This document shows positions 41,590 to 50,781 of a stretch of 52,715 nt of DNA, piece by piece. The stretch lies in NCBI GenBank assembly GCA_938039145.1, contig CALHVG010000044.1:1-52715 (forward strand). The letters run 5' to 3'. A program made the position numbers and the translations under genes. Source of the DNA: an uncultured Treponema sp. (GTDB taxonomy: Bacteria; Spirochaetota; Spirochaetia; Treponematales; Treponemataceae). The first letter of the stretch is position 1. Every line of letters begins with the position of its first letter. The notes beneath the pieces were generated by a model. It saw nothing but the letters and a program-made list of their open reading frames with translations. It was not told the origin of the DNA and searched no databases.

Positions 41590-42201
41590 TCAGTATGTGC
41601 GAACTATGCTTGAAAGCACGCCCACAATTCTTAGGTCATTGCAAAGTATCGGCTGAAAAGCGGGATTTTCTGGCTGAAGTCTTATGCGCGAATCTTCTCT
41701 GTAATATCGTTTGAGAGTTATTGCATCTTCCAATACAGCAACGACTATCTGACCGTCGAATGCGCTTGATGTCTGCTCGATTACCGCAAGGTCGCCTTCC
41801 AGGATGCCGGCGTTTATCATACTTGCACCCCGTACCCTAAGCGCAAAATAGCTTTTTCCGGGTTTGATGAAAGGTTCTGTAAGATTTACGTAGCCGTCAA
41901 GATTTTCTTCGCAGAGCAGGGGTTTTCCCGCCGCGACCGTTCCTAAAAGCGGAATTTTATCCACGTAAAGCCCGGAACCTTTTTCTTTTTCGTCTTTTAT
42001 GACTTTGATTGATCTTGAGCGCTTAGTTTCGCTTGAAAGATAACCTTTTTTCTGAAGTGCCACGACGTGATCCTGAACCGTTTTCAGCGAAATTCCAAAA
42101 TGTTCCGCAATTTCACGGATTGTCGGCGGATAGACGTTCGTCTCCGTGAAATTCGCGATGAACGAAAGAACTTCCTTTTGACGTTCGGTTATTCCGTTCA
42201 T
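41590..42201 (-). CDS. lexA: LexA repressor
   Basis: SOS-response repressor with self-cleavage. From the ATG at 42201 (GAGGA upstream) it has 203 residues: a winged-helix domain with P-P-T-I-R-E-I-A-E-H-F-G-I-S-L-K-T-V-Q-D-H (the recognition helix region) and an S24 protease domain. The cleavage site is Ala91-Gly92 (T-V-A-A-G-K-P), with catalytic Ser127 (R-G-A-S-M) and Lys164 (I-T-L-K-R). All active-site residues are intact. It begins 4 bases after ptsH, so it is co-transcribed with HPr and HPr kinase; a TTG at 42219 is an alternative start. Confidence 0.95.
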   Translation of the reverse strand: MNGITERQKEVLSFIANFTETNVYPPTIREIAEHFGISLKTVQDHVVALQKKGYLSSETKRSRSIKVIKDEKEKGSGLYVDKIPLLGTVAAGKPLLCEENLDGYVNLTEPFIKPGKSYFALRVRGASMINAGILEGDLAVIEQTSSAFDGQIVVAVLEDAITLKRYYREDSRIRLQPENPAFQPILCNDLRIVGVLSSIVRTY

Positions 42202-42205
42202 CAGG

Positions 42206-42472
42206 TTATTCCTCTTCAAATTTTGAGTCGAATAACGCCGATATTTTGTCGGCGGCTTCTTTTTCGTCCGTTCCTTCCGTTTTTAGTGTGAGGACTGTGT
42301 TATAGCCTGCAGCCATGGTGATTACACCCATAATTGATTTTGCGTTTACCATGGTATCGTCTTTGGCAATAATGATTTCGCAGGAAAACTGGTTTGCAGC
42401 CTGTGCGATAATTGCAGCCGGACGAGCATGAATTCCCGCTCGATTCTTTACGGTAAGTAATCTTTCAATCAT
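42206..42472 (-). CDS. ptsH: Phosphocarrier HPr
   Basis: An 88-residue HPr. Its catalytic His15 (G-I-H-A-R-P) and regulatory Ser46 (A-K-S-I-M-G-V) are both present, so it could accept phosphate from PEP/EI and from HprK. AAGGAA precedes the ATG at 42472; 13 in-frame codons before it are not conserved. It lies 75 bases after hprK and 4 bases before lexA. Spirochaetes often keep HPr and HprK without sugar permeases, using them for regulation. Confidence 0.96.
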   Translation of the reverse strand: MIERLLTVKNRAGIHARPAAIIAQAANQFSCEIIIAKDDTMVNAKSIMGVITMAAGYNTVLTLKTEGTDEKEAADKISALFDSKFEEE

Positions 42473-42547
42473 AGTGTGTTCCTTTCCACAAAATATATTT
42501 TTCGCTACCACATAAAGTTTTCGCTTCGTGCAAACAGCTCCATCCGT

Positions 42548-43537
42548 TCAGTAACTGCCGTCGTCGCCCAAGTACGTGGACTGCATCTCTCCGTTTTCTA
42601 TCCATCTTAATACATTCTGGTTGAAATCCCTTGCGGAATTGTAGCCCATGTTCTTAAGCCTTTCGTTCATGCTGGCGGCTTCTATGATTATCGGAAGATT
42701 TCTTCCTGAGCGGACAGGAATATCTATTGCCGGAATCTTAACGCCCAGAATGTCGATATATTTTTGGTCAACTCCAAGACGGTCATACGCCTTGGAGTTG
42801 TCCCATTCTTCAAGCTGAATTACCAGCTGGATTTCCTTTTGATCCCTGATTGCTCCGACCCCGTAAAGCTGCGAAATGTTTATTATTCCGAGTCCGCGGA
42901 TTTCCATGTGGTGGCTTATAAGCGCATTCGGACCGAGTCCAAGAATTATGTTTCCGTTTACGCATTTTGCTTCAACAATATCGTCGGCAACAAGTCTGTG
43001 TCCGCGTTCCACAAGTTCAAGGGCGGTTTCGCTTTTTCCGATGCCCGAATGACCTGTAAGAAGGATTCCGATTCCGTAAACTTCTACAAGAACTCCGTGA
43101 ATAGTCTTTCTGGGCGCAAAAATATTCGAAAAAACTCTTATCAGTCTGGAAGTAAAATCCGTGGTGTCCATCGAAGTCTGAAGGATAGGGCAGCACACTT
43201 CTTCTGCAAGGCGGGAAAACTTTTGGGTAGGCTCCAGGTTGTTCGAAAAAATACAGCACGGAATATTGTACGCAAAAAAATCTTTTAGGCTGTCGCTTTT
43301 GTTTTGATTGTGAAGTTCATGAAGATATGCAGTTTCGCCCCGTCCGAAAAGCTGGACTCGTTTGTTTGCGAATGCATCGAAAAATCCCGAGAGGGCAAGC
43401 CCCGGGCGATTTATGTCGGGAACGGAAATTTCTCTTGGTAGACCGCGGCGGCCGCCGATACATTTTAGTTCAAGCGCATCGTGACCTGGCAAATCAAGTT
43501 CTATCATGTCTAAAACAGTGAATTTTCGTTCCGCCAT
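42548..43537 (-). CDS. hprK: HPr kinase/phosphorylase
   Basis: Bifunctional enzyme that adds and removes phosphate at HPr Ser46 in response to metabolites. From the ATG at 43537 it has 329 residues, with Walker A G-H-S-G-I-G-K-S at 162-169, the catalytic V-A-D-D-I-V-E, and the HprK signature I-P-V-R-S-G-R-N-L-P-I-I-I-E-A-A-S-M-N. Length is near the family norm of about 310. An in-frame extension to 43624 lacks support. No Shine-Dalgarno sequence; TTGAAT-18-TATAGT ends 6 bases before the ATG, and the -10 is inside the palindrome GTGTATAGTACAC. First gene of the operon hprK-ptsH-lexA-holA. Confidence 0.95.
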   Translation of the reverse strand: MAERKFTVLDMIELDLPGHDALELKCIGGRRGLPREISVPDINRPGLALSGFFDAFANKRVQLFGRGETAYLHELHNQNKSDSLKDFFAYNIPCCIFSNNLEPTQKFSRLAEEVCCPILQTSMDTTDFTSRLIRVFSNIFAPRKTIHGVLVEVYGIGILLTGHSGIGKSETALELVERGHRLVADDIVEAKCVNGNIILGLGPNALISHHMEIRGLGIINISQLYGVGAIRDQKEIQLVIQLEEWDNSKAYDRLGVDQKYIDILGVKIPAIDIPVRSGRNLPIIIEAASMNERLKNMGYNSARDFNQNVLRWIENGEMQSTYLGDDGSY

Positions 43538-43943
43538 GTGTGTACTATACACGGAAACGGCTTTTTTATTCAACCGGAGGAAAATCGGGCGCACGGAGCG
43601 AAGATAAAACCGCTTTTCCTGCAATTTTTTTTCAAAAATCCATTTTTTGTTCTATTTTTTTGTTTTTGTTGTTACATTCCGATTTCGAACACGTTTAACT
43701 GTTTAAGTTCTTACTTGATGAAATCAGTCATGAAACTGTAGGAAAAATCGATTTTTTAAGGAATCTTCAAAAACTTCGCTTTTTTGATTTTTTCTTTAGA
43801 TTTTACTTGCGATTTTTTTTATAAGTAATTAATGTATAAAGACTTATAAAAACTCGTCGGGCATGTTTTAAAATCCGAAAAAGGTTTTAGATGTGCCCTT
43901 AAATTAGACTTCAAAGAGGAGTTTTGATTTTTAAGGATTTGTC
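43538..43943. other. Divergent intergenic region hprK/tolC
   Basis: A 406-base A+T-rich gap holding the hprK promoter (43544-43573) and presumably the efflux-operon promoter. AAGGA before the tolC-like ATG is the only other recognised site. Confidence 0.5.
43544..43573 (-). promoter_or_regulatory. Promoter of hprK-ptsH-lexA-holA with a palindrome over the -10
   Basis: On the minus strand TTGAAT (43568-43573), an 18-base spacer and TATAGT (43544-43549), with 6 bases to the hprK ATG. The -10 lies within GTGTA-TAG-TACAC (43540-43552), a perfect palindrome and a possible operator. Confidence 0.6.
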
Positions 43944-45248
43944 ATGAGAAAAATTATATCAGCGGCGTTCTTTCTTTCGTGCATTTTATTCTTTGGCATT
44001 TGCGAAGAAACGGAATCCGGTTTTGGTGTGATACGTCTTAATATAGAAGATGCGGTAAAAACGGCTTTGGAGAACAACATTTCGATAAAAAGTTCCGCTC
44101 TTGAACTTGAAAAACTTTCCGCCGTAAAAAAATATTCATGGGGGAGTGTAAGTCCAAGCATTTCCGCAGGCGGAATTTATCGAACCAATTTTGAAGAAAA
44201 TGCAGATTCCCTTTCCTTTTCCGGAACGGTGAGTCTGGGGCTTTCGACAAATCTTTACACAACCATGAAAGCGGCACGGCTGAATTATGAGAACGGGCTT
44301 CTGTCATACGGGGAGACCCTTCGTTCCGTTGAACTTAGCGTGCGGAAGACTTTTTATGCCCTTCTTTACGAAAAGGAAAACATCGAACTTCAAAAACGCG
44401 GGCTTGAGACAAACAGAGTTCAGTATCAGACGAATCAGGAAAAATTCCGGAACGGAAAAATCAGCGAACTTGATGTAATGACAAGCCGAGTTACTTACGA
44501 GCAGAAAAAGCCCATCGTGGAGTCCGCTGAAATTTCTTATAAAAACGACCTTGCGCTTTTCAAGCAGATTTTGGGTATAGAACAAAATACGGAAGTCGAG
44601 CTGGACGGAACGCTTGACGATGTGCTTGAACTCAAAGAAATAAAACTTGACTCTCTTCCGAAAGTTTCCGAACCTGCGCCAAAGGTTCGCACTGCGGAAA
44701 AATCGCTTGAGATTGCAAAAAATTCTCTTTTGTCTTCCCGTTTTTCTGCCTACGGACCGAGCCTTAGCGCTTCGTACACTTATGGGATTACAAACGCCTA
44801 TTCCGTAACGAAAAACGAAAAATCTTGGAACAACCCCGAGCATTCGCTTTCAGTTGGAGTAAACATTCCTCTGGACGGCTATCTTCCTTGGTCTCAGGGC
44901 GGTTTAGCTGTCCGCTCTTCAAAAAAGTCCGTGGAAGATGCAAAATTGAATCTTGAGGTTGCAAAAACTTCGGTTCAGGTAGAAGCAGAAAATTATTTAA
45001 GAAAGATAAATCAGGGAATAGGACAGATTTTTTCGCTTAAAGAAAACGAAAAACTTGCGGAACAGGCGCACAATATGTCGCTTACCGCATATAACTACGG
45101 AAAAACGGACATTCTAAGTCTTCAGAATTATTCCGACTCGCTTTTGAGCGCAAGGGTCAGCGTCAAACAGCAGGCGTATTCGATTTTGAGTTCACTGCTG
45201 GATTTTGAAAATCTTTTGGGACTTCCGTTTGGTTCGTCGATAAAATAA
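43944..45248 (+). CDS. TolC-family outer-membrane efflux protein
   Basis: A 434-residue exit duct. It has a signal peptide (about residues 1-20, ending F-F-G-I-C-E), then the two OEP repeats with long helices: L-N-I-E-D-A-V-K-T-A-L-E-N-N and a second around V-E-D-A-K-L-N-L-E-V-A-K-T. Trimers of this fold span the outer membrane and periplasm. AAGGA precedes the ATG. It starts the three-component efflux operon. Confidence 0.92.
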   Translation: MRKIISAAFFLSCILFFGICEETESGFGVIRLNIEDAVKTALENNISIKSSALELEKLSAVKKYSWGSVSPSISAGGIYRTNFEENADSLSFSGTVSLGLSTNLYTTMKAARLNYENGLLSYGETLRSVELSVRKTFYALLYEKENIELQKRGLETNRVQYQTNQEKFRNGKISELDVMTSRVTYEQKKPIVESAEISYKNDLALFKQILGIEQNTEVELDGTLDDVLELKEIKLDSLPKVSEPAPKVRTAEKSLEIAKNSLLSSRFSAYGPSLSASYTYGITNAYSVTKNEKSWNNPEHSLSVGVNIPLDGYLPWSQGGLAVRSSKKSVEDAKLNLEVAKTSVQVEAENYLRKINQGIGQIFSLKENEKLAEQAHNMSLTAYNYGKTDILSLQNYSDSLLSARVSVKQQAYSILSSLLDFENLLGLPFGSSIK

Positions 45249-45274
45249 ATTAGAACTTTTTTTGAGGTATTGGA

Positions 45275-46330
45275 ATGAAAAAAACTCTAAAAAAATGGCT
45301 CATTGTGAGCGCAATAGTTTTGGTAACTCTGATAGTTTCGGTGATAATTTTTGTTACTGGATACAAAAAAAATGTTGTAGGAATGCCCGGCGGCGGTATG
45401 GCATTTGCAGTTGGGGATGGATTTCCTGAAATAGAGATTTCATATGTTACTGTGCGGAGCGAAGTTGCGGCTGTTGCGGCGTTGAAGGATTATGTTCTTA
45501 CAAACGGCGAAGTGGAAAGTCAGAGCGCAATCGAAATATATCCTTCGATGAGCGGAAAAGTAAGCCGAGTGAACGTAATGCTTGGTTCGCACGTTGAAAA
45601 AGGCGACATAATCGCATACGTAGACCCAAGCGAACCCGGCTCGAATTATGCGCAAAGTCCCATAACAGCTTCGATAAGCGGAAGTATAGTCTCTTCTCCT
45701 TTAAAGGTGGGTGCAAAGGTAAGCAACACAACGGTTTTTACGATGATAGGCGATATTGAAAATCTTCAAGTTTCGGCTTTGATTCCGGAACGATATGTCT
45801 CGGAACTGAAAGTGGGACTAAAGGCGGAAGTCAGTCTTGAGGCTTACCCCGGCGTTGTATTTAATGCGACTGTAAGTCGGGTAAGTCCTGTTGTTGACAA
45901 GGCAAGCAGGACAAAGGAAATAATCCTTAATTTTGACAAGAATGATTCTCGTGTGAATGCGGGAATGTTTGCAAAAATCAAACTGTATACTTCCACATAC
46001 GGCGGAAAAATTGTGATTCCAAAGGATTCGGTTGTTTCAGATGAAGAGCAGAATTATATTTTTGTAGTGAACGACGATTATTCCGTGTCAAAGAGGCTTG
46101 TGCGTTTAGGAAAATCCGTTGATTCAAAAGTTCAGGTAACGGACAATCTTATGGCAGGCGAAAGGGTTGTTGTTGAGGGAATGCTTTCTCTTTCAGACGG
46201 AGCAAAAGTAAGCGACATCGCAAATCCAAAGGCTCCGGAAGCGGAAGTAGCGAAAAATGATTCTGCTATAGATGAACCAAAAATCAAAATCAAAGGCAAA
46301 GGTAAAGTTAAAATCAAGGAAGGACTTTAA
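45275..46330 (+). CDS. RND efflux periplasmic adaptor (membrane fusion protein)
   Basis: A 351-residue adaptor with an N-terminal membrane helix (about 8-28), a lipoyl half G-x-V-S-R-V-N-V-M-L-G-S-H-V-E-K-G-D-I, and a beta-barrel domain. The alpha-hairpin between the lipoyl halves is nearly absent: V-D-P-S-E-P-G-S-N-Y joins them directly, so it is a compact adaptor type. A Lys-rich tail (K-I-K-I-K-G-K-G-K-V-K-I-K) is unusual. GAGG precedes the ATG. The stop overlaps the pump start (TAATG). Confidence 0.92.
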   Translation: MKKTLKKWLIVSAIVLVTLIVSVIIFVTGYKKNVVGMPGGGMAFAVGDGFPEIEISYVTVRSEVAAVAALKDYVLTNGEVESQSAIEIYPSMSGKVSRVNVMLGSHVEKGDIIAYVDPSEPGSNYAQSPITASISGSIVSSPLKVGAKVSNTTVFTMIGDIENLQVSALIPERYVSELKVGLKAEVSLEAYPGVVFNATVSRVSPVVDKASRTKEIILNFDKNDSRVNAGMFAKIKLYTSTYGGKIVIPKDSVVSDEEQNYIFVVNDDYSVSKRLVRLGKSVDSKVQVTDNLMAGERVVVEGMLSLSDGAKVSDIANPKAPEAEVAKNDSAIDEPKIKIKGKGKVKIKEGL

Positions 46331-49300
46331 TGGGCATATCAAAAAAAACACTTGAGCATCCTGTCCTTGCGCTTATAGTTTTTGTGCTTTTGGCAGCACT
46401 TGGACTATTTACTTTGAAAAATGTTCCGATTGCTCTTTTTCCTGATGTGGATTTTCCTTATGTTATGGTCATAACTTCTTATCCAAATGCAGGTCCGGAA
46501 TCCGTGGAAAAAAATATTACCAAGGTTCTTGAAAGTTCCTTGGTCAGCGTAAATGGACTAAAAAATCTTTATTCAACGTCTTCTGAAAGTTCTTCGATGA
46601 TTCAGATGGAGTTTAACTATGGCGTAAATCTTGAGGATGCTGTAAACGACATACGGGATAAACTTGGACGGGTTACAAAAAGTCTTCCTGACAATGCCGG
46701 TTCTCCTACGATTTTTAGAATCAGTGCAGATTCCATGCCGATTATGCGGATTGCTATTCGTGGAAACCGTTCCGTTGACGATTTGAAGCAGATTGCCGAA
46801 GACAATATAGTAGACATTCTTGAGCAGTCTAGCGGAGTTGCCGAAGCGAGCGTAATGGGCGGAAAAACAAAATGCGTTCGTGTGGAACTGGAGCAGAATC
46901 GGCTTGCGGCATACGGTTTTACCGTGTCTCAGGTAAGTGCGGCTTTGGCAAAGCAGAATCTTGAATTGGGCGGCGGAAAACTGAATGAAGGTCAAAAAGA
47001 CTACACGGTCAGAACTACGGGAGAATTTTCCAGCATAGACGACATAAATAAAACCGTAATTGCGACGGTTAACGGTTACGACGTAAAACTTAGGGATATC
47101 GGAAATGCGTTTATGGGTTTTGAAGATTCCAGTTCGGAGGTTTTTATCAACGGGGAAAACGGCGTATACGTAAGCGTAACAAAGCAGTCCGGCTCAAATT
47201 CCGTAACCGTAGCGAATAATGTCTACAAAAAAATAGAACAATTGAAGAAAACATTACCGTCTGATATTTCAATGGAGATAATACAGGATGACACTGTTGC
47301 CATCCGCAAGACCATCAGCACTCTTGTAAGTTCGGCTTGGCTGGGACTTATACTGGCGGTTATAGTTCTTTTTGTATTTTTGCAGAATTTTAAATCAACG
47401 ATAATAATTGCAATATCAATTCCGCTTTCACTGATTATAACTCTTTTGTGCATGAGTTTTGCAGGTCTTACTCTGAACATGATGACGCTTACGGGGCTTA
47501 TTCTTGGCGTTGGAATGATTGTGGATGCGTCCATTGTTATGATTGACAATATCTATAACTACAGGTCAAGGGGAGCTAAGCCTAAGATTGCGGCGGTTCT
47601 CGGTTCTCAGGAAATGATGAGTTCCGTTCTTTCCGGAAACCTTACGACAATCTGCGTGTTTGTTCCGTTCCTTCTGTATATCAAAGAACTTGAAATTATG
47701 GGACAATTTTTCAAGGGATTGATATTTACGATTGTAATTGCTCTGCTTTCTTCTTTGATGGTGGCGGTGTTCCTTGTTCCGGTATTGGCAGGAAAATTTC
47801 TTCCGCTTTCAAACAGGGCAGAAAAACCTGTTACAAATCCGGTTCTAAAATTTCTTTACGGAACTTTTGAAAAAGGGATTCAGTCTGTAACTGTGCTTTA
47901 CAGAAAGATTTTGAATGCGGCTCTTCAAAATAGGCTTGTTACATTGGTTGTAGCCGTTTCGCTTTTGCTTATTTCGGTTTTTCTGCTTCCGACGCTCGGA
48001 ATGATTATGATGCCGTCCGGAAACGACGATTCTGTTACGCTAAGCATTACCATGCCGATTGGAACTCCTTTGTCGGAGACCAAGGCTGTTGCCCTTGCCT
48101 TTGAGGATATCATAAAAAACGAGGTGAAGGGTTTTAAGACATTGACCACGACAATCGGTTCAGGCGGATGGGGAGATTCCAGTTCCTATAAGGCATCGGT
48201 TTCGGTTGCCTTGCCTGATGAAGAAAAACAGATTGAAAGTGCGGCGGAAATTCAGAATATTCTTCGAGCCCATTTCAATGATTTTCCAGGCGCAAAGTTA
48301 AGTTTCCATGCAGGCTTTCGAGGTCAGATGATGGGAAGCGACATTAACATTGCGATTCGTTCCGACGATTTGGACAAGGCTCTTGAAGTAGCGGAAGTTT
48401 TTTCCGACGCAATGAACGAACTTTCTATCGTTGGAGATACTTCCATCGACACCGAACGTGGGCTTCCTCAGGTTGAGGTTGTGATTGACAGGGAACGTGC
48501 CTATAATTTTGGCGTGGATGTAAGCACTGTTGCCAGAGAAATAAACTACGCCATAAATTCAGTTACTTCCACAAGTTTTAGAAAAGACGGAAAAGAGTAC
48601 AACGTAGAGGTTATGTATCGTCCGGAAGATAGAAAGAACGTAATGGATTTGGAAACGATGTACGTCATGGGAAGTGCCGGAAAAGTTGCCGTTTCAAACT
48701 TTGCTACTCTTCGCCGAGGACTTGGGCCTGTCTCGATAAATCGGGAAAACCAAAGCAGAACCATACACGTAACCGCAAGTATACTTTCTAAGGACAACGC
48801 AAATATAGTTGAAAACGCCATAAAAGAAAAAGTTGCGGAAACTTATATCGTGCCTGACAATGTGAGCGTGTCATACGAAGGCTCTTGGGGCGACATAGCA
48901 AAACAGATAAATCTTTACCTTGCGATAATCGGGATGGCGATTCTTTTGGTGTTCGGGGTTATGGCGGCAACATACGAGTCGTTCAAAGCTCCTATTATAA
49001 ATCTTGCTACCATCCCTTTCCTGATTATCGGAGTTGCGTTCATATATAAATTTTTAGGAGAACCGCTTTCTATCATAAGTATGATTGGTCTTATCATGCT
49101 TGTGGGAATAGTCGTCAATAACGGAATAATTTTGGTTGATTACACGAACCTTTTAAGAGCGCGCGGCCTTGAGATGATGGATGCCTGCCTTGAAGCAGGA
49201 GTAAGCAGGCTTAGACCGGTTCTTATGACGACGCTCACAACCATTTTGGGAATGCTTCCGATGTGCTTTACGATTAAAGGTCAGTCTGCCATGGTTCAGC

Positions 49301-49548
49301 CGATTGGGGTTGCCGTTGTGGGAGGACTTACGTCTTCGACATTTGTAACACTTCTTGTGATTCCTGTGCTTTACAGCCTTGTGATGAGAAAGAAACCCAA
49401 GAAAACTCGTCTTCAGAAAGTTCTTGAAGGTTCGGCGGAGGAAACGGAACTTTATGCATCGGAAACTTTGACCGACACAAAGACCGAACAGAAGACGAAA
49501 AAAAGCAAAAGAACTGCTGGAAAGCCAAAGGAGTCTAAAAATGAATAA
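46330..49548 (+). CDS. RND-family efflux pump (HAE-type)
   Basis: A 1072-residue inner-membrane pump with the 12-helix RND duplication. The N-terminal I-S-K-K-T-L-E-H-P-V-L-A and F-P-D-V-D-F-P-Y-V are typical of the AcrB/MdtB family. In helix 4 the proton-relay motif reads G-M-I-V-D-A-S-I-V-M-I-D-N, so only one of the two adjacent Asp of AcrB is kept. A Lys-rich C-terminal tail of about 50 residues (T-K-T-E-Q-K-T-K-K-S-K) goes beyond the last helix. It couples to the adaptor and duct genes upstream. Likely substrates are hydrophobic drugs, but no specificity can be read. Confidence 0.95.
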   Translation: MGISKKTLEHPVLALIVFVLLAALGLFTLKNVPIALFPDVDFPYVMVITSYPNAGPESVEKNITKVLESSLVSVNGLKNLYSTSSESSSMIQMEFNYGVNLEDAVNDIRDKLGRVTKSLPDNAGSPTIFRISADSMPIMRIAIRGNRSVDDLKQIAEDNIVDILEQSSGVAEASVMGGKTKCVRVELEQNRLAAYGFTVSQVSAALAKQNLELGGGKLNEGQKDYTVRTTGEFSSIDDINKTVIATVNGYDVKLRDIGNAFMGFEDSSSEVFINGENGVYVSVTKQSGSNSVTVANNVYKKIEQLKKTLPSDISMEIIQDDTVAIRKTISTLVSSAWLGLILAVIVLFVFLQNFKSTIIIAISIPLSLIITLLCMSFAGLTLNMMTLTGLILGVGMIVDASIVMIDNIYNYRSRGAKPKIAAVLGSQEMMSSVLSGNLTTICVFVPFLLYIKELEIMGQFFKGLIFTIVIALLSSLMVAVFLVPVLAGKFLPLSNRAEKPVTNPVLKFLYGTFEKGIQSVTVLYRKILNAALQNRLVTLVVAVSLLLISVFLLPTLGMIMMPSGNDDSVTLSITMPIGTPLSETKAVALAFEDIIKNEVKGFKTLTTTIGSGGWGDSSSYKASVSVALPDEEKQIESAAEIQNILRAHFNDFPGAKLSFHAGFRGQMMGSDINIAIRSDDLDKALEVAEVFSDAMNELSIVGDTSIDTERGLPQVEVVIDRERAYNFGVDVSTVAREINYAINSVTSTSFRKDGKEYNVEVMYRPEDRKNVMDLETMYVMGSAGKVAVSNFATLRRGLGPVSINRENQSRTIHVTASILSKDNANIVENAIKEKVAETYIVPDNVSVSYEGSWGDIAKQINLYLAIIGMAILLVFGVMAATYESFKAPIINLATIPFLIIGVAFIYKFLGEPLSIISMIGLIMLVGIVVNNGIILVDYTNLLRARGLEMMDACLEAGVSRLRPVLMTTLTTILGMLPMCFTIKGQSAMVQPIGVAVVGGLTSSTFVTLLVIPVLYSLVMRKKPKKTRLQKVLEGSAEETELYASETLTDTKTEQKTKKSKRTAGKPKESKNE

Positions 49549-49834
49549 TTACCGAGTAGAAATTGTCGCAAACCAATCCGTGGAAGACGACATTATAGAA
49601 TTGCTGGAAGAAGAAATTCCTGAACTGGAATACACGGTGATTCCTACAGTTCATGGTCAAGGACTGCACACAAAAAAACTTGGAAGTTCAACTTGGCCTG
49701 AACAGAATTTTTTGATGTTCACTTATGTGGACAAGAAAAAAGCCAACGCAATCAAAACTATAATTGCAAAGATTCGGGAAAAATTCCCAAAGGAAGGAAT
49801 CTCATTTTTTTGCGTGGAAGAAGCAGAACTGTAA
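49541..49834 (+). CDS. Small PII-like protein encoded with the RND pump
   Basis: A 97-residue soluble protein with beta-alpha-beta pattern V-E-I-V-A-N-Q-S-V-E-D-D-I-I-E-L-L and a later F-L-M-F-T-Y-V-D-K-K-K-A-N-A-I-K, resembling PII/CutA-like ferredoxin folds. Small genes of this type occur directly after RND pump genes in Treponema and Bacteroides, but their role is not known. Its start overlaps the pump stop by 8 bases, which suggests translational coupling. It could be a regulatory subunit sensing pump load or a metabolite; this is inference. Confidence 0.72.
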   Translation: MNNYRVEIVANQSVEDDIIELLEEEIPELEYTVIPTVHGQGLHTKKLGSSTWPEQNFLMFTYVDKKKANAIKTIIAKIREKFPKEGISFFCVEEAEL

Positions 49835-49863
49835 AAAAATGTTTTTGCGTGGGCGTTATATTT

Positions 49864-50775
49864 TCAGAGTTTTTCTCCGTACACATCGCGCGCCTGACCT
49901 TCCAAATCTTTTATGATTTTTACGTGCGAAAAACCTGATTTTTCAAAAATCGCTTTTGTCTCAACGGCGTTATATTCCCCTGCTTCAACAATAAGGATTC
50001 CGCCCTCATTCAGATGTTCCATGCACTGCGGAATCAGGCGGCGGATTATCGAAAGACCGTCGCAACTTTTATGGCTTGTGTCATAAGAATCTCCGTCAAG
50101 CGCAAGTCTAGGCTCGCTTCTTCCGTCTTTTAAAAGTTCGTCCACCATTTTGCTTGGGATGTACGGCGGATTTGAAATAATCATGTCGAATCTTTTAGGA
50201 ATCGCAGAAAAAAGGTCGGACTTAACTAAATTGATTTTCTGAAACAATTCTTTGGACAATAGATTTTTCGCATTCTTTTCAGCAATCGAAAGAGCGGCGG
50301 AACTTATGTCTGAAAGTGTAAGTTCGGGAAGTTTTGCAGAAGGGATTTTGTTCCGCTCTGAAAGGAATTTTATCACCGAAAGACCCACGCAACCGCTTCC
50401 CGTGCAAATGTCGCAAATCGAAGAAATGCCGTTCTTTTCGCTCTGAATTTTCTGCAAGATTTCAGTCAAGGCACTTTCGACAAGGATTTCGGTGTCGGGC
50501 TTTGGAATAAGAACATCGGGAGTAACAAAAAAATCGTAGCCGTAAAATTCTTTGTGTCCCGTTATATATGCGATTGGAAGCCCCGTTTTCCGTGCGGCAA
50601 CAGCGCCCGAAAGTTTGGAAAATTGCTCTGCGGTAAGCTCATCTTCTTCGTGAAGGAGAATCCAGGTTTTGTCTTTTCCTAAAAAGAATTCCAAAAGCAC
50701 GGAAACGTCAAGCGCCGCACTCGGAGAAGATGAAAGATGTTTTTTCGCCCACGATTTGAATTCCCGTATTTCCAT
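49864..50775 (-). CDS. prmC: Release-factor glutamine N5-methyltransferase
   Basis: Methylates the GGQ glutamine of release factors. The 303-residue protein has an N-terminal helical domain (to about residue 95), SAM motif I D-I-C-T-G-S-G-C-V-G-L-S and the substrate motif N-P-P-Y-I-P that recognises the glutamine amide. prfA, its usual partner gene, is at 17217-18308. The gene has no Shine-Dalgarno sequence; TTGCCG-18-TAGACT ends 6 bases before the ATG. It is convergent with the small PII-like gene, 29 bases away. Confidence 0.95.
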   Translation of the reverse strand: MEIREFKSWAKKHLSSSPSAALDVSVLLEFFLGKDKTWILLHEEDELTAEQFSKLSGAVAARKTGLPIAYITGHKEFYGYDFFVTPDVLIPKPDTEILVESALTEILQKIQSEKNGISSICDICTGSGCVGLSVIKFLSERNKIPSAKLPELTLSDISSAALSIAEKNAKNLLSKELFQKINLVKSDLFSAIPKRFDMIISNPPYIPSKMVDELLKDGRSEPRLALDGDSYDTSHKSCDGLSIIRRLIPQCMEHLNEGGILIVEAGEYNAVETKAIFEKSGFSHVKIIKDLEGQARDVYGEKL

Positions 50776-50781
50776 TTTTTA

